Shown here in pieces: positions 9,669-18,286 of a DNA stretch of 64,000 nucleotides. Every line of letters starts with the position of its first letter. The first letter of the stretch is position 1. This DNA comes from Streptomyces sp. MP131-18 (GTDB lineage: Bacteria; Actinomycetota; Actinomycetes; Streptomycetales; Streptomycetaceae). Both the position numbers and the translations under genes were made by a program. Location of the stretch: the NCBI RefSeq assembly GCF_001984575.1, contig NZ_LZNS01000001.1:809938-873937 (forward strand), given 5' to 3'. The notes beneath the pieces were generated by a model, which had not been told where the DNA came from, did not search any database, and was given only the letters and a program-made list of their open reading frames with translations.

Positions 9669-11078
9669 TCAGTCATGTCCGTGCGATGTCCGCGCCCGGC
9701 CGAGGACCGCCCGGGCCGCGGCGTGGCCGCTGCGCACGGCGCCCTCCATCGTGGCCGGCCACCCGGTGGCGGTCCACGCGCCGGCCAGGTACAGGCCGGC
9801 GACGCGGGTCTGCGGGCCGGGGCGCAGCTGCCCGACGCCGGGGGCGGGCGCGAAGGTGGCCTCTCGTTCGCGGGTCACGAAGAAGTCGCGGACCCCGGCG
9901 CCCGCGGCCCGCGGCAGGAGCCGGGCCAGCTCCGGCAGGTAGCGCTTGCGCAGCACGTCCGTCGGCAGCTGGATCTCCTCGCCCGCCGCCGATTGCGACA
10001 GTGCCAGGTACTGGCCGCGACGGCCGTCCGGCACGCCGAGCCCGGCGGGGCCGCCGCGGTCGAAGATCCACTGCACGGGGCTGTGCAGCGCGGCGAGGAA
10101 CGGGCGGCGCAGCACGGGACGGTCGTAGATCACGTGGACGTTGAGGATCGGTGCGCTGCCGATGCGCCGCAGCCGGCCGGGGTCGGCCAGGGCACCGGCG
10201 GGCAGCAGCCGGTGGGCGGCATCGTGCGGAACGGCCAGCACGACGGCGTCCGCGGCCAGCTCGCGGCCGGTGCGCGGCTCCTCGCGCGGTGCGGTCACGG
10301 TCACGTGCCAGCCGCCGCCGGGCGCGGGGCGCAGGCGGCGGGCGCGGGTGGCGAGCAGGGTGGTGACGCCCGAACGGTCCAGCGCGGCACGGGCGCGGGT
10401 GTCGTGCAGCTCGCCGAGCGGCACCCGCGGGATGCCGATGTCGGCGGCGCCCGGCTCGGTCAGCAGGCCGGTACGGAAGACCATCGCGGCCAGGGCGAGG
10501 GACACGTCGGCCGCGCGGGCGTTCAGAGTGGCGACGCCGATCAGGTCCCACAGGGCCGCGATGGCACGGTCGGTCTGCCCCCTGGCCCGCAGCCAGCTCG
10601 CGAAGTCCTGCCCGTCGAGGGCGGGGTCGGCGGGGTCGAGCGCGCGCAGCGCCAGCGTGGCCCGCGCGGCGGCGGCCCGCTCGCCCGGCGTCAGATGCGG
10701 GTAGCGGGCGAGGCTGGCGGCCAGGTGCAGCGGCACGGGCAGGCCGGTGCGCCGGATGCGGCCCATGCGGCCGGTGGCGCCGTCGAGGACGGGAACGTCG
10801 AGGCGGCGTTGCAGGGGGGCGAGCGCGGCGGCGTCGATGCGCTGGAGGAAGCCGCGGTAGGCGGTGCAGCAGCGCAGATACACGTGCTGGCCGTTGTCGA
10901 CGGTGAGCGTTCCGGCGGCCGAGTCGCGGCGGAAGGAGAACGCGAGGCCGCCGAGCCGCGGCCTGGACTCGACCAGGGTGACGGACTGCCCCCGGTCGGC
11001 CAGGGCAAGCGCGGTGGTGACCCCCGCGAGACCGCCGCCGACGACCACCGTGTGCCCCGGGCGGCGGGGGGTGGTCAC
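9669..11078 (-). CDS. hpnE: Hydroxysqualene dehydroxylase HpnE
   Basis: 469-aa FAD-dependent amine-oxidase-fold enzyme that reduces hydroxysqualene to squalene. The N-terminal Rossmann motif VVVGGGLAGVTTALALADRG binds FAD, followed by the GGLAFS segment typical of phytoene-desaturase-like proteins. The C-terminus has LAGAWTATGWPATMEGAVRSG, the second FAD contact. Its start overlaps the hpnD stop by 4 nt, so translation is probably coupled. Carotenoid desaturases are similar, but the position after hpnC-hpnD settles the assignment. Confidence 0.92.
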   Translation of the reverse strand: MTTPRRPGHTVVVGGGLAGVTTALALADRGQSVTLVESRPRLGGLAFSFRRDSAAGTLTVDNGQHVYLRCCTAYRGFLQRIDAAALAPLQRRLDVPVLDGATGRMGRIRRTGLPVPLHLAASLARYPHLTPGERAAAARATLALRALDPADPALDGQDFASWLRARGQTDRAIAALWDLIGVATLNARAADVSLALAAMVFRTGLLTEPGAADIGIPRVPLGELHDTRARAALDRSGVTTLLATRARRLRPAPGGGWHVTVTAPREEPRTGRELAADAVVLAVPHDAAHRLLPAGALADPGRLRRIGSAPILNVHVIYDRPVLRRPFLAALHSPVQWIFDRGGPAGLGVPDGRRGQYLALSQSAAGEEIQLPTDVLRKRYLPELARLLPRAAGAGVRDFFVTREREATFAPAPGVGQLRPGPQTRVAGLYLAGAWTATGWPATMEGAVRSGHAAARAVLGRARTSHGHD

Positions 11079-12019
11079 AGCCGCTCCCGCCGGGCGGCGC
11101 GGCGCGCGTCGAGGCCGGTGAGCCCCCGCGCGGCGACGAGGATCTTGTGGCCGGCGGGCAGGGTGACGCGGTGGCGCAGCACGGCGCGCGGGTCGGCCTC
11201 GATGCGGTCGAGGAGGCGGTGGTAGATACCGGCCATGGTGGTGACGCAGGCGCCGGAGCGGCGGTCGAGCATGGGCAGCAGCCGGGAGCCCTCGGCGAAC
11301 AGCTCGCGGGCCCGGCGGACCTGGAAGCGGATCAGGCCGGTGAAGTCGGATTCGGGGCCGGGGCCGGCCAGCCCGGGCCCCTCGGGGCAGCCGAACTTGC
11401 GCAGGTCCTCGGCGGGGAGGTAGACGCGGCCGTTGGCGGCGTCCTCGCGGATGTCGCGGAGGATGTTGGTGACCTGGAGGGCAAGACCGAGGGTGTCGGC
11501 GTACTCGGGGGCGCGCTCCGCCTCGCGTGCGCCGGGCAGCACCCCGAAGACGCCCAGGGAGAGGCGGCCGATGGTCCCGGCCACGCGGGTGCAGTAGACG
11601 CGCAGGTCGTCCCAGGTCTCGTAGGTGTGCCCGCGGACGTCCATCAGCACGCCGTCGATCAGCTCGTCGAGGGCGCCGAGCGGGATGGGGTAGCGGCGGG
11701 CGGCGTCGCCGAGGGCGACGGCGACCGGGTCGGTGTCGTCCTGCTGGACGGCGCCGTCACGGACGCGCTCCAGCAGGGCGCGGGTCGCGGAGAGTCGTTC
11801 CTCCTTGGCGGCGGGGTCGAGCCGGCCGTCCCCGATGTCGTCGACGCGCCGGGCGAAGGCGTACACGGCGGTGAGGGCCCGGCGTTTCGGCGCGGGCACG
11901 AGCCGGGCACCGTAGCTGAAGTTCCTCGCGTGCTGCTCGGCGACGCTGTGGCAGTAGTGGTAGGCGGCAACGACGGGGGGAGGCAGGGGTGAACTTGTGG
12001 TCACGGGCTCGAAGCTCAC
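11075..12019 (-). CDS. hpnD: Presqualene diphosphate synthase HpnD
   Basis: 314-aa trans-isoprenyl diphosphate synthase of the squalene/phytoene synthase family, joining two FPP to presqualene diphosphate. The first aspartate-rich motif is AFARRVDDIGDG and the second is NILRDIREDAANGRVYLP, both intact for Mg-diphosphate binding. The GTG start overlaps the hpnC stop as GTGA (12016-12019). It is closer to HpnD than to HpnC by the NILRDIREDA second motif and by gene order. Confidence 0.92.
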   Translation of the reverse strand: MSFEPVTTSSPLPPPVVAAYHYCHSVAEQHARNFSYGARLVPAPKRRALTAVYAFARRVDDIGDGRLDPAAKEERLSATRALLERVRDGAVQQDDTDPVAVALGDAARRYPIPLGALDELIDGVLMDVRGHTYETWDDLRVYCTRVAGTIGRLSLGVFGVLPGAREAERAPEYADTLGLALQVTNILRDIREDAANGRVYLPAEDLRKFGCPEGPGLAGPGPESDFTGLIRFQVRRARELFAEGSRLLPMLDRRSGACVTTMAGIYHRLLDRIEADPRAVLRHRVTLPAGHKILVAARGLTGLDARRAARRERL

Positions 12020-12918
12020 GTTCCTCTTCGCAGTGTCGTGGCCGCCGCGTACAGCAGTCCGCCCTTGGATGCCCGCGGTGGCCCCGCCAGGACGTCGTAC
12101 CCGGCGTCGGCGATTGCCTGGGCCGCCGCCCTGCCGCCGCCGACGAATCCGGCGAGCAGCAGCCGCAGCCGCCCGGACACGCCGGTCATCATGGGCGCGC
12201 CCTCGTCGAGCAGCCTACGTGCCCGGTCGCTCATATGGGCCACCAGGGTCCGGACGGAGGCGTTCGCGGTGGGGGCGGCGAGGTCGGCCTCGGTGACGTG
12301 GAAGCGGTGCATGGCCTCCGCCGGCAGGTAGATCCGGTCCCTGGCGAGGTCCTCCGCGACGTCCTGGAGGTGCTCGATCAGCTGGAGCGCGGTGCACACG
12401 GCGTCGGAGCGGCGGATGCGCTCGGGGGTGGAGGTGCCGGTGATTCCCAGGACGAGGCGGCCGACGGGGTTGGCCGACAGCTCGCAGTAGCCGAGGAGGT
12501 CGGCGTGGGTGGCGTAGCGGCGGACCCGCTGGTCCACGCGGTTGGCCTCGATCAGGGCGAGGAACGGGTCCGGGGTGAGGGCGGCGCGCCGGACGGTGGG
12601 GATGAGCTCGCGCAGCAGCGGGTGGCGGGGCGGTGCGCCGCCGTGGGCGCTCGCGAAGACGCGGCGCAGGTCGGCTTCGAGGGCGTCCAGCATCAGGAGC
12701 CGGTCGTCGGCCCGGCCGGGGGCGAGTCCGAGGCGGGCCGCGTCGGCGCCGCCCGGCGGGAGGTCGCCGTCGCCGATGTCGTCGACGAGGCGGGCGAATC
12801 CGTAGACGGCCATGAGGTCGCCGCGCCACGCGCGCGGCAGGAAGCGGGGGGCCACGGGGAAGTTCTCGTGGGCAGCCTTCGCGAGGGTCGCGTCCCCCTC
12901 CGCGGTGGCGGTCAGCAC
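12016..12918 (-). CDS. hpnC: Squalene synthase HpnC
   Basis: 300-aa squalene/phytoene synthase family enzyme that converts presqualene diphosphate to hydroxysqualene. The aspartate motifs are FARLVDDIGDGD and LQDVAEDLARDRIYLP. NFPVAPRFLPRAWR at the N-terminus is the usual HpnC opening. The GTG 12918 start lacks a strong Shine-Dalgarno, and upstream in-frame starts are absent. It is the first gene of the squalene operon, 98 bp downstream of the ABC ATPase gene on the same strand. The gap is locally AT-richer and may carry its own promoter. Confidence 0.92.
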   Translation of the reverse strand: MLTATAEGDATLAKAAHENFPVAPRFLPRAWRGDLMAVYGFARLVDDIGDGDLPPGGADAARLGLAPGRADDRLLMLDALEADLRRVFASAHGGAPPRHPLLRELIPTVRRAALTPDPFLALIEANRVDQRVRRYATHADLLGYCELSANPVGRLVLGITGTSTPERIRRSDAVCTALQLIEHLQDVAEDLARDRIYLPAEAMHRFHVTEADLAAPTANASVRTLVAHMSDRARRLLDEGAPMMTGVSGRLRLLLAGFVGGGRAAAQAIADAGYDVLAGPPRASKGGLLYAAATTLRRGT

Positions 12919-13016
12919 GGGCGGCCCGTCATCACCATTGCCGTCATACTTACTCTTCTACCTTATGGTCGGACAATGGCCCGCCCCGGACACGCGTGGC
13001 GGGACGGGCAGCGCCC

Positions 13017-13811
13017 TTACTTGCCGGTCTCCTCCTCGTACGCCTTCAGCACCTGATCGGTGGGGCCGTCCATGATCAGCTCGCCCTTCTCCAGCCACAG
13101 GACGCGGTCACAGGTGTCCCTGATCGACTTGTTGTTGTGGCTGACCAGGAACACCGTGCCGGCCTCGGCGCGCAGCTCGCGCACCTTGGCCTCCGAGCGG
13201 CGCTGGAACTTCTTGTCGCCGGTGGCCAGGGCCTCGTCGATCATGAGCACGTCGTGCTCCTTGGCGACGGCGATGGAGAACCGCAGCCTGGCCTGCATGC
13301 CGGAGGAGTAGGTCCGCATCGGCAGGCTGATGAAGTCGCCCTTGTCGTTGATCCCGGAGAAGTCGACGATGTCCTGGTAGCGGTGCTTTATCTCGTCCCG
13401 CGTCATGCCCATGGCGAGGCCGCCGAGGATGACGTTGCGCTCGCCGGTGAGATCGTTCATCAGGGCTGCGTTGACACCGAGCAGCGAGGGCTGGCCGTCG
13501 GTGTAGACCCGGCCGCGCTCGGGCGGCAGCAGACCGGCAATGGCCCGCAGCAGGGTCGACTTGCCCGAGCCGTTGCTGCCGATGAGGCCGATGGCCTCGC
13601 CGCGGTAGGCGACGAAGCTGACGCCGCGCACGGCGTGCACCTCGCGCATCTTGTAGCCGCGCTCGCGGCGGACCATGCGGCGCAGCGCGGCCGTGGCGGT
13701 GCCCCGGCCACCGCCGCCGTGCACGCGGTAGACGATGTGCAGATCATCTGCGATGACGGTGGGGATACGTGCCTCGTCCGCCCCGCCGGCGGGGATGTCC
13801 TGTTCAGCCAC
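13017..13811 (-). CDS. ABC-2 polysaccharide/teichoic-acid-type exporter, ATPase
   Basis: 264-aa ATPase of the TagH/Wzt class. Walker A is GSNGSGKST (78-86), the signature is the degenerate YSSGM of polymer exporters rather than LSGGQ, Walker B is VLMIDEAL, and the switch His is in VSHNN. The C-terminus is short and has no carbohydrate-binding domain, so export is probably not coupled to a terminal sugar cap. GTG 13811 overlaps the permease gene by 8 nt. With that permease it should form the inner-membrane exporter for the product of the upstream operon. Confidence 0.9.
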   Translation of the reverse strand: MAEQDIPAGGADEARIPTVIADDLHIVYRVHGGGGRGTATAALRRMVRRERGYKMREVHAVRGVSFVAYRGEAIGLIGSNGSGKSTLLRAIAGLLPPERGRVYTDGQPSLLGVNAALMNDLTGERNVILGGLAMGMTRDEIKHRYQDIVDFSGINDKGDFISLPMRTYSSGMQARLRFSIAVAKEHDVLMIDEALATGDKKFQRRSEAKVRELRAEAGTVFLVSHNNKSIRDTCDRVLWLEKGELIMDGPTDQVLKAYEEETGK

Positions 13812-14733
13812 GGCCGTACCGCTCCTCCGCCTTCCAGAAGTACACGAACCCGCCGACCCCCACGACGAGCGCCCAGCCGAGCGCGTACAGCCAGGTGATC
13901 ATCGGGACGCTCTCGGCGAACGTCCCGTCCATGAGTGCGTAACGCACCAGGTCCATGTACACGGCGGCCGGATTGGCCGCCAGGATATCCGCCAGCAGGC
14001 TCGGGTCCACCCAGCTCGGCCAGTCGTCCTTCTCCTCCACCATGTGGCGCAGCGGGAAGATGACGCCGGAGGCGTACATCCATGTCCGCAGGACGAACGG
14101 CATCAGCTGGGCCAGGTCGGGTGTGGCGCTGCCGAGCCGGGCGAAGAACAGCGCGAGCCCGGTGTTGAACACGAGTTGCAGAGCGAGCGCCGGGAGTACC
14201 AGGAGCCACAGCCAGGACGGGTAGTGCCCGAACCCGAGCGCGATGACGAGCACGATCACCATCGAGAACAGCAGTTGCTGAAGCTGCTGGAGGGAAAGCG
14301 AGATGGGCAGCGAGGCGCGCGGGAAGTGCAGGGCCCGGACCAGGCCGAGGTTGCCCGAGATCGACTTCACGCCGGACATCACGGAGTTCTGCGTGAAGGT
14401 GAAGACGAACACCCCGATCACCAGGAACGGGATGTACTCGTCGTTCTCCATACCGCCGCGTCCGCCGAGCAGCAGGCCGAAGATCAGGAAGTACACGAAC
14501 GCGTTCAGCAGCGGGGTGAGCACCTGCCAGATCTGGCCGAGCTTCGCCTGGCTGTACTGGGCGGCCAATTTCGCCTGGGAGAAGGCGACTATGAATTGCC
14601 GGCGCCCCCACAGCTGCCGGACGTAGCCCGGCAGGGAGGGCCGGGCACCACTGACGGACAGGCCGTGACGGGCCGCAAGCTCGGCCAGGGGCACGTCGCG
14701 GGGGGGCGCACTGTCGTGCGTGGTCTCACTCAC
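13804..14733 (-). CDS. ABC-2 polysaccharide/teichoic-acid-type exporter, permease
   Basis: 309-aa membrane protein of the TagG/Wzm family. An amphipathic N-terminal region ending in LAAQYSQAKLGQIWQVLTPLLNA leads into six hydrophobic segments, with the family features FPRASLPIS and a C-terminal MYASGVIFPL. I chose GTG 14733 because GAGGA lies upstream and the first residues match relatives; the open frame extends further but without support. It lies 83 bp downstream of the glycosyltransferase gene and overlaps the ATPase gene. Confidence 0.9.
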   Translation of the reverse strand: MSETTHDSAPPRDVPLAELAARHGLSVSGARPSLPGYVRQLWGRRQFIVAFSQAKLAAQYSQAKLGQIWQVLTPLLNAFVYFLIFGLLLGGRGGMENDEYIPFLVIGVFVFTFTQNSVMSGVKSISGNLGLVRALHFPRASLPISLSLQQLQQLLFSMVIVLVIALGFGHYPSWLWLLVLPALALQLVFNTGLALFFARLGSATPDLAQLMPFVLRTWMYASGVIFPLRHMVEEKDDWPSWVDPSLLADILAANPAAVYMDLVRYALMDGTFAESVPMITWLYALGWALVVGVGGFVYFWKAEERYGRG

Positions 14734-14816
14734 TCGAACTCTCGTCCTCGCAGGGCACAAGCTGGAAGAAGAAGCCGCGCGGCGGCGGCTACTGGATGGT
14801 CTCAGACCCGAGCTTG

Positions 14817-15713
14817 TCAGATGACAGGAGGTCGTCCGAGTCGGGTCAGGCGCCATACCGTACGCCAACGCATCGGCCTGCGGGGACCACACGGCGTCCG
14901 CCAGCCCTCGAAGAAGCCACCGAACCACGCCTTCAGGGCAGCGCGCGAGGGCCGCCGGGCCAGGGTCAGCAGCGCCCAGTCCAGGAGGTAGACCGGGACC
15001 AGCGGCAGCGGCAGGTTGCGCCGGGCCAGCCAGACCCGGTTCCGCGCGACCATGCGGTGGTAGACGGCGTGCCTGGAGGGCGCAGTGGCCGGATGGTGCA
15101 GCACCAGATCCGCGCGGTAGTCGATGTGCCAGCCCGCGTCCAGCGCCCGCCAGGCCAGGTCGGTCTCCTCGTGGGCGTAGAAGAAATTGTCCGGCAGGCC
15201 GCCGACCTGCTGGAAGACGTGGGTGCGCACGGCGTTGGCGCCGCCGAGGAAGGTGGTGACCCGGGAGGAGCGCATCGGGTCGGAGGCACGCAGCCGCGGC
15301 ACGTGCCGACGCTGCGTACTGCCGTTCTCCGGGTCGGCGATGCGGAAACTGACGATGCCGAGCTGGGGATCGGCCTCGAACGCGGAACGAACCGTTTCGG
15401 CCGTAGTTTTGTCCGGAAGCCGACCATCGTCGTCCAGAAACAGTAGTACGTCGACCTCGCTGCCCCCCGGGCCGAACGCCTCGATGCCCACGTTCCGCCC
15501 GCCGGGGATGCCGAGATTCTGCGGCAGCTCCAGGGTGCGCACACCGGGCGGCAGATCGGGCAGCTCGGCACCGTTGCCGACGACCACCACCTCGATGGCC
15601 GCGCCGTCCTGCGCGGCCACCGAGTCCAGCAGCGCCCGCAGTTCCTCCGGGCGGTCGCCCATCGTCAGGATGACCGCACCCAGTCTGAGCTGCGCCGTAC
15701 CCACCACACTCAC
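14817..15713 (-). CDS. Family 2 glycosyltransferase
   Basis: 298-aa GT-A fold glycosyltransferase. The nucleotide-sugar site AVILTMGDRPEEL is at the start, the DxD-type metal motif is FLDDDG (94-96) and the catalytic region is AHEETDLAWR. QNLGIPGGRNVG resembles rhamnosyl- and galactofuranosyl-transferases, but the donor sugar cannot be fixed. A hydrophobic C-terminal helix near PVYLLDWALLTLARR could tether it to the membrane. The GTG start overlaps the upstream stop as GTGA, which shows translational coupling within the surface-polymer operon. Confidence 0.85.
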   Translation of the reverse strand: MSVVGTAQLRLGAVILTMGDRPEELRALLDSVAAQDGAAIEVVVVGNGAELPDLPPGVRTLELPQNLGIPGGRNVGIEAFGPGGSEVDVLLFLDDDGRLPDKTTAETVRSAFEADPQLGIVSFRIADPENGSTQRRHVPRLRASDPMRSSRVTTFLGGANAVRTHVFQQVGGLPDNFFYAHEETDLAWRALDAGWHIDYRADLVLHHPATAPSRHAVYHRMVARNRVWLARRNLPLPLVPVYLLDWALLTLARRPSRAALKAWFGGFFEGWRTPCGPRRPMRWRTVWRLTRLGRPPVI

Positions 15714-16495
15714 CTCAGCCTGCTCGACGCCAGTACGGACACCAGGTGCAGCAGAGTCTGCACCAGCGCGACGGCGGCCAGCAGGGCCACGCCGAGGCGG
15801 GTGAAGAACAGATCGCCCCGGACCAGGTCGAGCACCGCCACCAGCAGGATCAGCAGCGATGCCTCGACGCCGCCGACCAGCCGGTGGAACTTCAGCGCCG
15901 CGGCGGCCCTGCGGGCCAGCGCGAGACCGGACGACCGGGGTATGGCCGCGTCGTCCCGGACCGCGGGCAGGCCCCCGCGGGTCCTGGCGACGTCGACCAG
16001 GTCCGTCTCCGCCTTGATGAGGATGGCGCCGAGCGCGGCGAGCGTACCGAGGAACGCCCACAGCCAGTTCGGCGCGGCCTCCTCCACGGCGAACACGTCG
16101 GCGGCGCGCAGGCCGAAGCCGACCAGCAGGGCGGCCTCGGCCAGGTAGTGGCCGACGCGGTCCAGGTAGACGCCGGTGATGGAGGTCTGGCCGCGCCAGC
16201 GCGCGACTTCGCCGTCCACGCAGTCGAGCAGGAGGTACAGCTGGATGAGCAGCGCGCCGGTCAGCGCCCCGGCCGGACCGGGGACGAGCAGCGCCGCTCC
16301 GGCGGCGACGCCGGTGAGAACCATCAGGTACGTGAGCTGGTTCGGCGAGATCCGCGTGTTCACCAGGTGCCTGGTCCAGCGCAGCGAGATCTCGCGCATG
16401 TACAGGCGCCCGGCCCAGTGCTCACCGCTGCGCCGGTCCTTCACCCCCGAGGGGTGCACGACCGGCCGGAGTTCAGCTACCGATGGTTTTGACAT
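15710..16495 (-). CDS. CDP-alcohol phosphotransferase, variant active site
   Basis: 261-aa polytopic membrane protein of the CDP-alcohol phosphatidyltransferase family, which moves a phospho-alcohol from CDP to an acceptor. The signature DCVDGEVAR (91-99) is followed by GVYLDRVGH, giving D91, D94 and D112, but the fourth aspartate is His116. SPNQLTYLMVLTG before it is the usual first membrane helix. The ATG at 16495 overlaps the dehydrogenase gene by 23 nt. It is the second such enzyme in the operon. Whether it is catalytic with histidine is unknown. Confidence 0.82.
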   Translation of the reverse strand: MSKPSVAELRPVVHPSGVKDRRSGEHWAGRLYMREISLRWTRHLVNTRISPNQLTYLMVLTGVAAGAALLVPGPAGALTGALLIQLYLLLDCVDGEVARWRGQTSITGVYLDRVGHYLAEAALLVGFGLRAADVFAVEEAAPNWLWAFLGTLAALGAILIKAETDLVDVARTRGGLPAVRDDAAIPRSSGLALARRAAAALKFHRLVGGVEASLLILLVAVLDLVRGDLFFTRLGVALLAAVALVQTLLHLVSVLASSRLR

Positions 16496-17534
16496 AGTCC
16501 GCGTACGCGTCCCTGATCTGGTCGGTGGTCAGGTCGAGATGTTCGAGAATGGTGTAACGGCCGGGCCTGGTCTGCGGGGCGAAGGCCACCGCCGCCACGA
16601 ACTCGTCGGCGGTGAAGCCGATGTGGTCGGGCAGCACGGGCAGCCCGTGGCGCCGCAGCACCTCGGCGATCAGCCCGCACTGGTCGGGAGCGCCGCGCAG
16701 GTGCATGGCGAACGCGGCACCGAGGCCCACCTGCTCGCCGTGCAGCGCGGAGCGCCGCGGGTGGAGCAGGTCCAGGGCGTGGGAGATCTCGTGGCAGGCG
16801 CCGGAGGAGGGCCGGGTGTGGCCGGCGATCGACATGGCGATGCCGGAGAGGACCAGCGCCTCGGACAGCACGGTGAGGAACGGGTCCTCCCCGCAGCCGC
16901 CGGGGTGCCGCAGCACCGCCTCGCCCGCCTGCCTGGCCATGGCCGCGGCGAGACCGTCGATCTGCTCCCCGGTCTCGCGGTGGGACAGCTCCCAGTCGGC
17001 GATGGCCGAAATGTTCGACACGGCGTCGCCGATACCCGACCGCACGTAGCGGACCGGTGCCTCGCGGATCACGTCCAGGTCGATGACCAGCGCGATCGGG
17101 GTGGGGACGCCGTAGGAGCCGCGGCCCGCGTCGTTGTCCAGCGTGGACACCGGGGAGCAGATGCCGTCGTGCGAGAGATTGGTGGCGACCGCGACCATCG
17201 GCAGCCCGACGCGGGCGGCGGCGTACTTGGCGGCGTCGATGATCTTGCCCCCGCCCAGGCCGACCACGGCGTCGTAGTGGCCCGAGCGCATGGCATCGGC
17301 CAGCTGCACGGCGGCGTCGATGGTGCCACCGGCGACCTCGTACCAGTCGGCGCCCGGCAGGGCCGGGCTCAGACGCTCGCGCAGGGCCGCGCCGGAGCCG
17401 TTGCTGATGGCCACGGCGAGCCGGCCGGAGGAGGAGATCCGCTGGTCGGCCAGGAGCCCCGCCAGATTGTCCAGGGCCCCGGCGGTGATGTCGACCGAGA
17501 CGGGGGACGGGATGAGGCGGGTCAGTACCGGCAC
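16473..17534 (-). CDS. sn-Glycerol-1-phosphate dehydrogenase-like Fe/Zn alcohol dehydrogenase
   Basis: 353-aa member of the EgsA/AraM branch of the iron-alcohol dehydrogenase fold, which reduces DHAP to sn-glycerol-1-phosphate with NAD(P)H. Visible markers are the nucleotide loop VGLGGGKIIDAAKYAA, the metal aspartate D123 in NLSHDGICSP, the SGIGDAVSNISAIADWELSHR block typical of EgsA, and candidate metal histidines in GACHEISHALD and LHGEQVG. GTG 17534 has GGGAG 5 nt upstream and overlaps the nucleotidyltransferase gene by 13 nt. The substrate is inferred from family motifs; another polyol phosphate is possible. Confidence 0.8.
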   Translation of the reverse strand: MPVLTRLIPSPVSVDITAGALDNLAGLLADQRISSSGRLAVAISNGSGAALRERLSPALPGADWYEVAGGTIDAAVQLADAMRSGHYDAVVGLGGGKIIDAAKYAAARVGLPMVAVATNLSHDGICSPVSTLDNDAGRGSYGVPTPIALVIDLDVIREAPVRYVRSGIGDAVSNISAIADWELSHRETGEQIDGLAAAMARQAGEAVLRHPGGCGEDPFLTVLSEALVLSGIAMSIAGHTRPSSGACHEISHALDLLHPRRSALHGEQVGLGAAFAMHLRGAPDQCGLIAEVLRRHGLPVLPDHIGFTADEFVAAVAFAPQTRPGRYTILEHLDLTTDQIRDAYADYVKTIGS

Positions 17535-18286
17535 GCGATCTCCCGTCCCCGCGCAAGATCGTCGTGGTTGTCGATCTCGACCCAGCTGATGTCCCCGATG
17601 GGGGCGGTGTCGAGGTGGAACCCGCGGTGGACCAGCTCCTGGTAGCCGTCCTCGTAGTAGAGCTGCGGATCACGCTCGAACGTGGTGCGCAGCGCGTCGG
17701 CCAGCGCGTCGGCCGCCGCGGGCTCGATGAGGGTGACGCCGATGTACTCGCCGGTGGCCTCGGCGGGCTCCATCAGCTTGGTGATGCGCTGCACGCCCTT
17801 CTCGGGGTCGGTGACGACCTTCATCTCCTCGTCGGCCAGCTTCTTCACCGTGTCCAGGGCGAGGATGATGCGGCCGCCGTCCCTGCCACCGGCGGCCTGG
17901 GCGGCGAGCAGCGTGCGCTCGACGGAGGGCGGGTGAACGGTGTCGCCGTTGGCGAGGATGACCCCCTCCTTGATGACATCGCGCGCGCACCACAGGGAGT
18001 ACGCGTTGTTCCACTCCTCGGCCTTGTCGTTCTCGACGAGGGTCAGGCGCACCCCGTGGCGGCGCTCCAGGGTCTCCTTGCGCTCGTACACGGCTTCCTT
18101 GCGGTAGCCGACGACGACGGCGGCCTCGGTGAGGCCGACCTCCGCGAAGTTGGCCAGAGTGAGGTCGAGGACCGTTCTGCTGTTCTCGCCGTCCGCCTCG
18201 ACGACCGGCACCAGCGCCTTGGGCAGGGTGTCGGTGTAGGGGCGAAGACGCCGTCCGGCGCCGGCGGCCAGCACGAGGCCGATCAT
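17522..18286 (-). CDS. Sugar/polyol-phosphate nucleotidyltransferase (cytidylyltransferase-like)
   Basis: 254-aa nucleotidyltransferase with the N-terminal LAAGAGRRLRPYTDTLPKAL signature of NDP-sugar pyrophosphorylases and choline-phosphate or inositol-phosphate cytidylyltransferases. ILANGDTVHP holds the metal aspartate, and a C-terminal ISWVEIDNHDDL closes the fold. It has no acyltransferase or hexapeptide tail. Because its neighbours are two CDP-alcohol phosphotransferases, CTP is the likely nucleotide. ATG 18286 overlaps the DUF5941 gene as ATGA and has AAGGAG 7 nt upstream. Confidence 0.83.
   Translation of the reverse strand: MIGLVLAAGAGRRLRPYTDTLPKALVPVVEADGENSRTVLDLTLANFAEVGLTEAAVVVGYRKEAVYERKETLERRHGVRLTLVENDKAEEWNNAYSLWCARDVIKEGVILANGDTVHPPSVERTLLAAQAAGGRDGGRIILALDTVKKLADEEMKVVTDPEKGVQRITKLMEPAEATGEYIGVTLIEPAAADALADALRTTFERDPQLYYEDGYQELVHRGFHLDTAPIGDISWVEIDNHDDLARGREIACRY

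Noticed and set aside
15710..16495. Assigning the second CDP-alcohol enzyme as a phosphatidylglycerol or phosphatidylinositol synthase
   Set aside because: The active-site His and the operon context of polymer export genes argue against a housekeeping phospholipid role.
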